A stretch of 49,014 bases of DNA from Bacillus sp. FJAT-26390 (GTDB lineage: Bacteria; Bacillota; Bacilli; Paenibacillales; Paenibacillaceae), in the NCBI RefSeq assembly GCF_001682865.1, contig NZ_MAQX01000006.1, forward strand, positions 21,928 through 70,941, in the 5' to 3' direction. This document shows, piece by piece, positions 47,590 to 49,014 of the stretch (its first letter is position 1; each line of letters starts with the position of its first letter). Both the position numbers and the translations under genes were made by a program. The notes under the pieces are model-generated. The model had not been told where the DNA came from, did not search any database, and was given only the letters and a program-made list of their open reading frames with translations.

Positions 47590-49014
<1,425 letters not shown>

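Overview
This 49 kb window looks like the chromosome of an endospore-forming Bacillota of the Paenibacillaceae type. That is an inference from gene order (hisZGDB..., trxB, yvcD, rapZ-yvcK-whiA-HPr; hprK-lgt-ppaX-yvoF; cggR-gapA-pgk-tpiA-gpmI-eno; secG-rnr-smpB-ssrA, all close to Bacillus subtilis order), from strong Shine-Dalgarno sequences, CtsR and CggR operators, and the Mn-catalase coat-type gene. Almost everything from 4 to 46 kb lies on the minus strand.

Region 1 (1-4.0 kb) is AT-rich and accessory in character. It holds the tail of a DUF3231-type protein, a 38-aa four-cysteine peptide gene, a glutamine-rich protein gene, a manganese catalase and a free-standing RNase J paralogue, each separated by clear terminators.

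Region 2 (4.0-7.2 kb) is the most unusual part. The complete tmRNA gene ssrA (6858-7223, minus) is followed by two head-to-tail 1,418-bp units that appear identical except for one base. Each unit carries a copy of the last ~96 bp of ssrA, one gene for a two-TM protein resembling the AbiC-type phage abortive-infection family, an AT-rich leader with repeats, and a terminator. No integrase is present. I read this as a gene-restoring, non-autonomous att-flanked mini-element, accreted in tandem and carrying one putative anti-phage gene.

Region 3 (7.4-12.1 kb) is the trans-translation/RNA-decay block: smpB, a cold-shock protein gene inserted into the usual order, rnr with an exceptionally long Gly/Arg-rich tail, and secG. 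Region 4 (12.1-20.4 kb) has a TIM-barrel sugar isomerase/epimerase and the glycolytic operon under CggR, with a recognisable operator. Region 5 (20.4-29 kb) has tRNA-Arg, CtsR-controlled clpP, then glk, rapZ, yvcK, whiA and an HPr-family gene, plus trxB and a TPR protein. Region 6 (29-37 kb) is histidine biosynthesis, hisZ-G-D-B-H-F-IE-J, followed by a PRPP synthetase paralogue; hisA is missing from its usual slot. Region 7 (37-46.7 kb) has yvoF-like, ppaX, lgt, hprK, an ECF sigma/anti-sigma pair, an MsmX-type sugar ABC ATPase, a PucR/CdaR-type regulator, a TagO-like enzyme and an FMN reductase. Region 8 (46.8 kb to the end) is an rRNA operon tail on the minus strand: the 3' part of 23S rRNA, then tRNAs Met, Val, Asp, Phe, Tyr and Lys, with no 5S gene between them.

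Several blocks are linked through carbon metabolism: CggR senses glycolytic flux, HprK phosphorylates Ser46 of HPr/Crh, PpaX removes the pyrophosphate produced by HprK, YvcK/RapZ act in carbon and envelope homeostasis, and MsmX energises sugar uptake. Functions are assigned from motifs and gene order read by eye; no database search was run.
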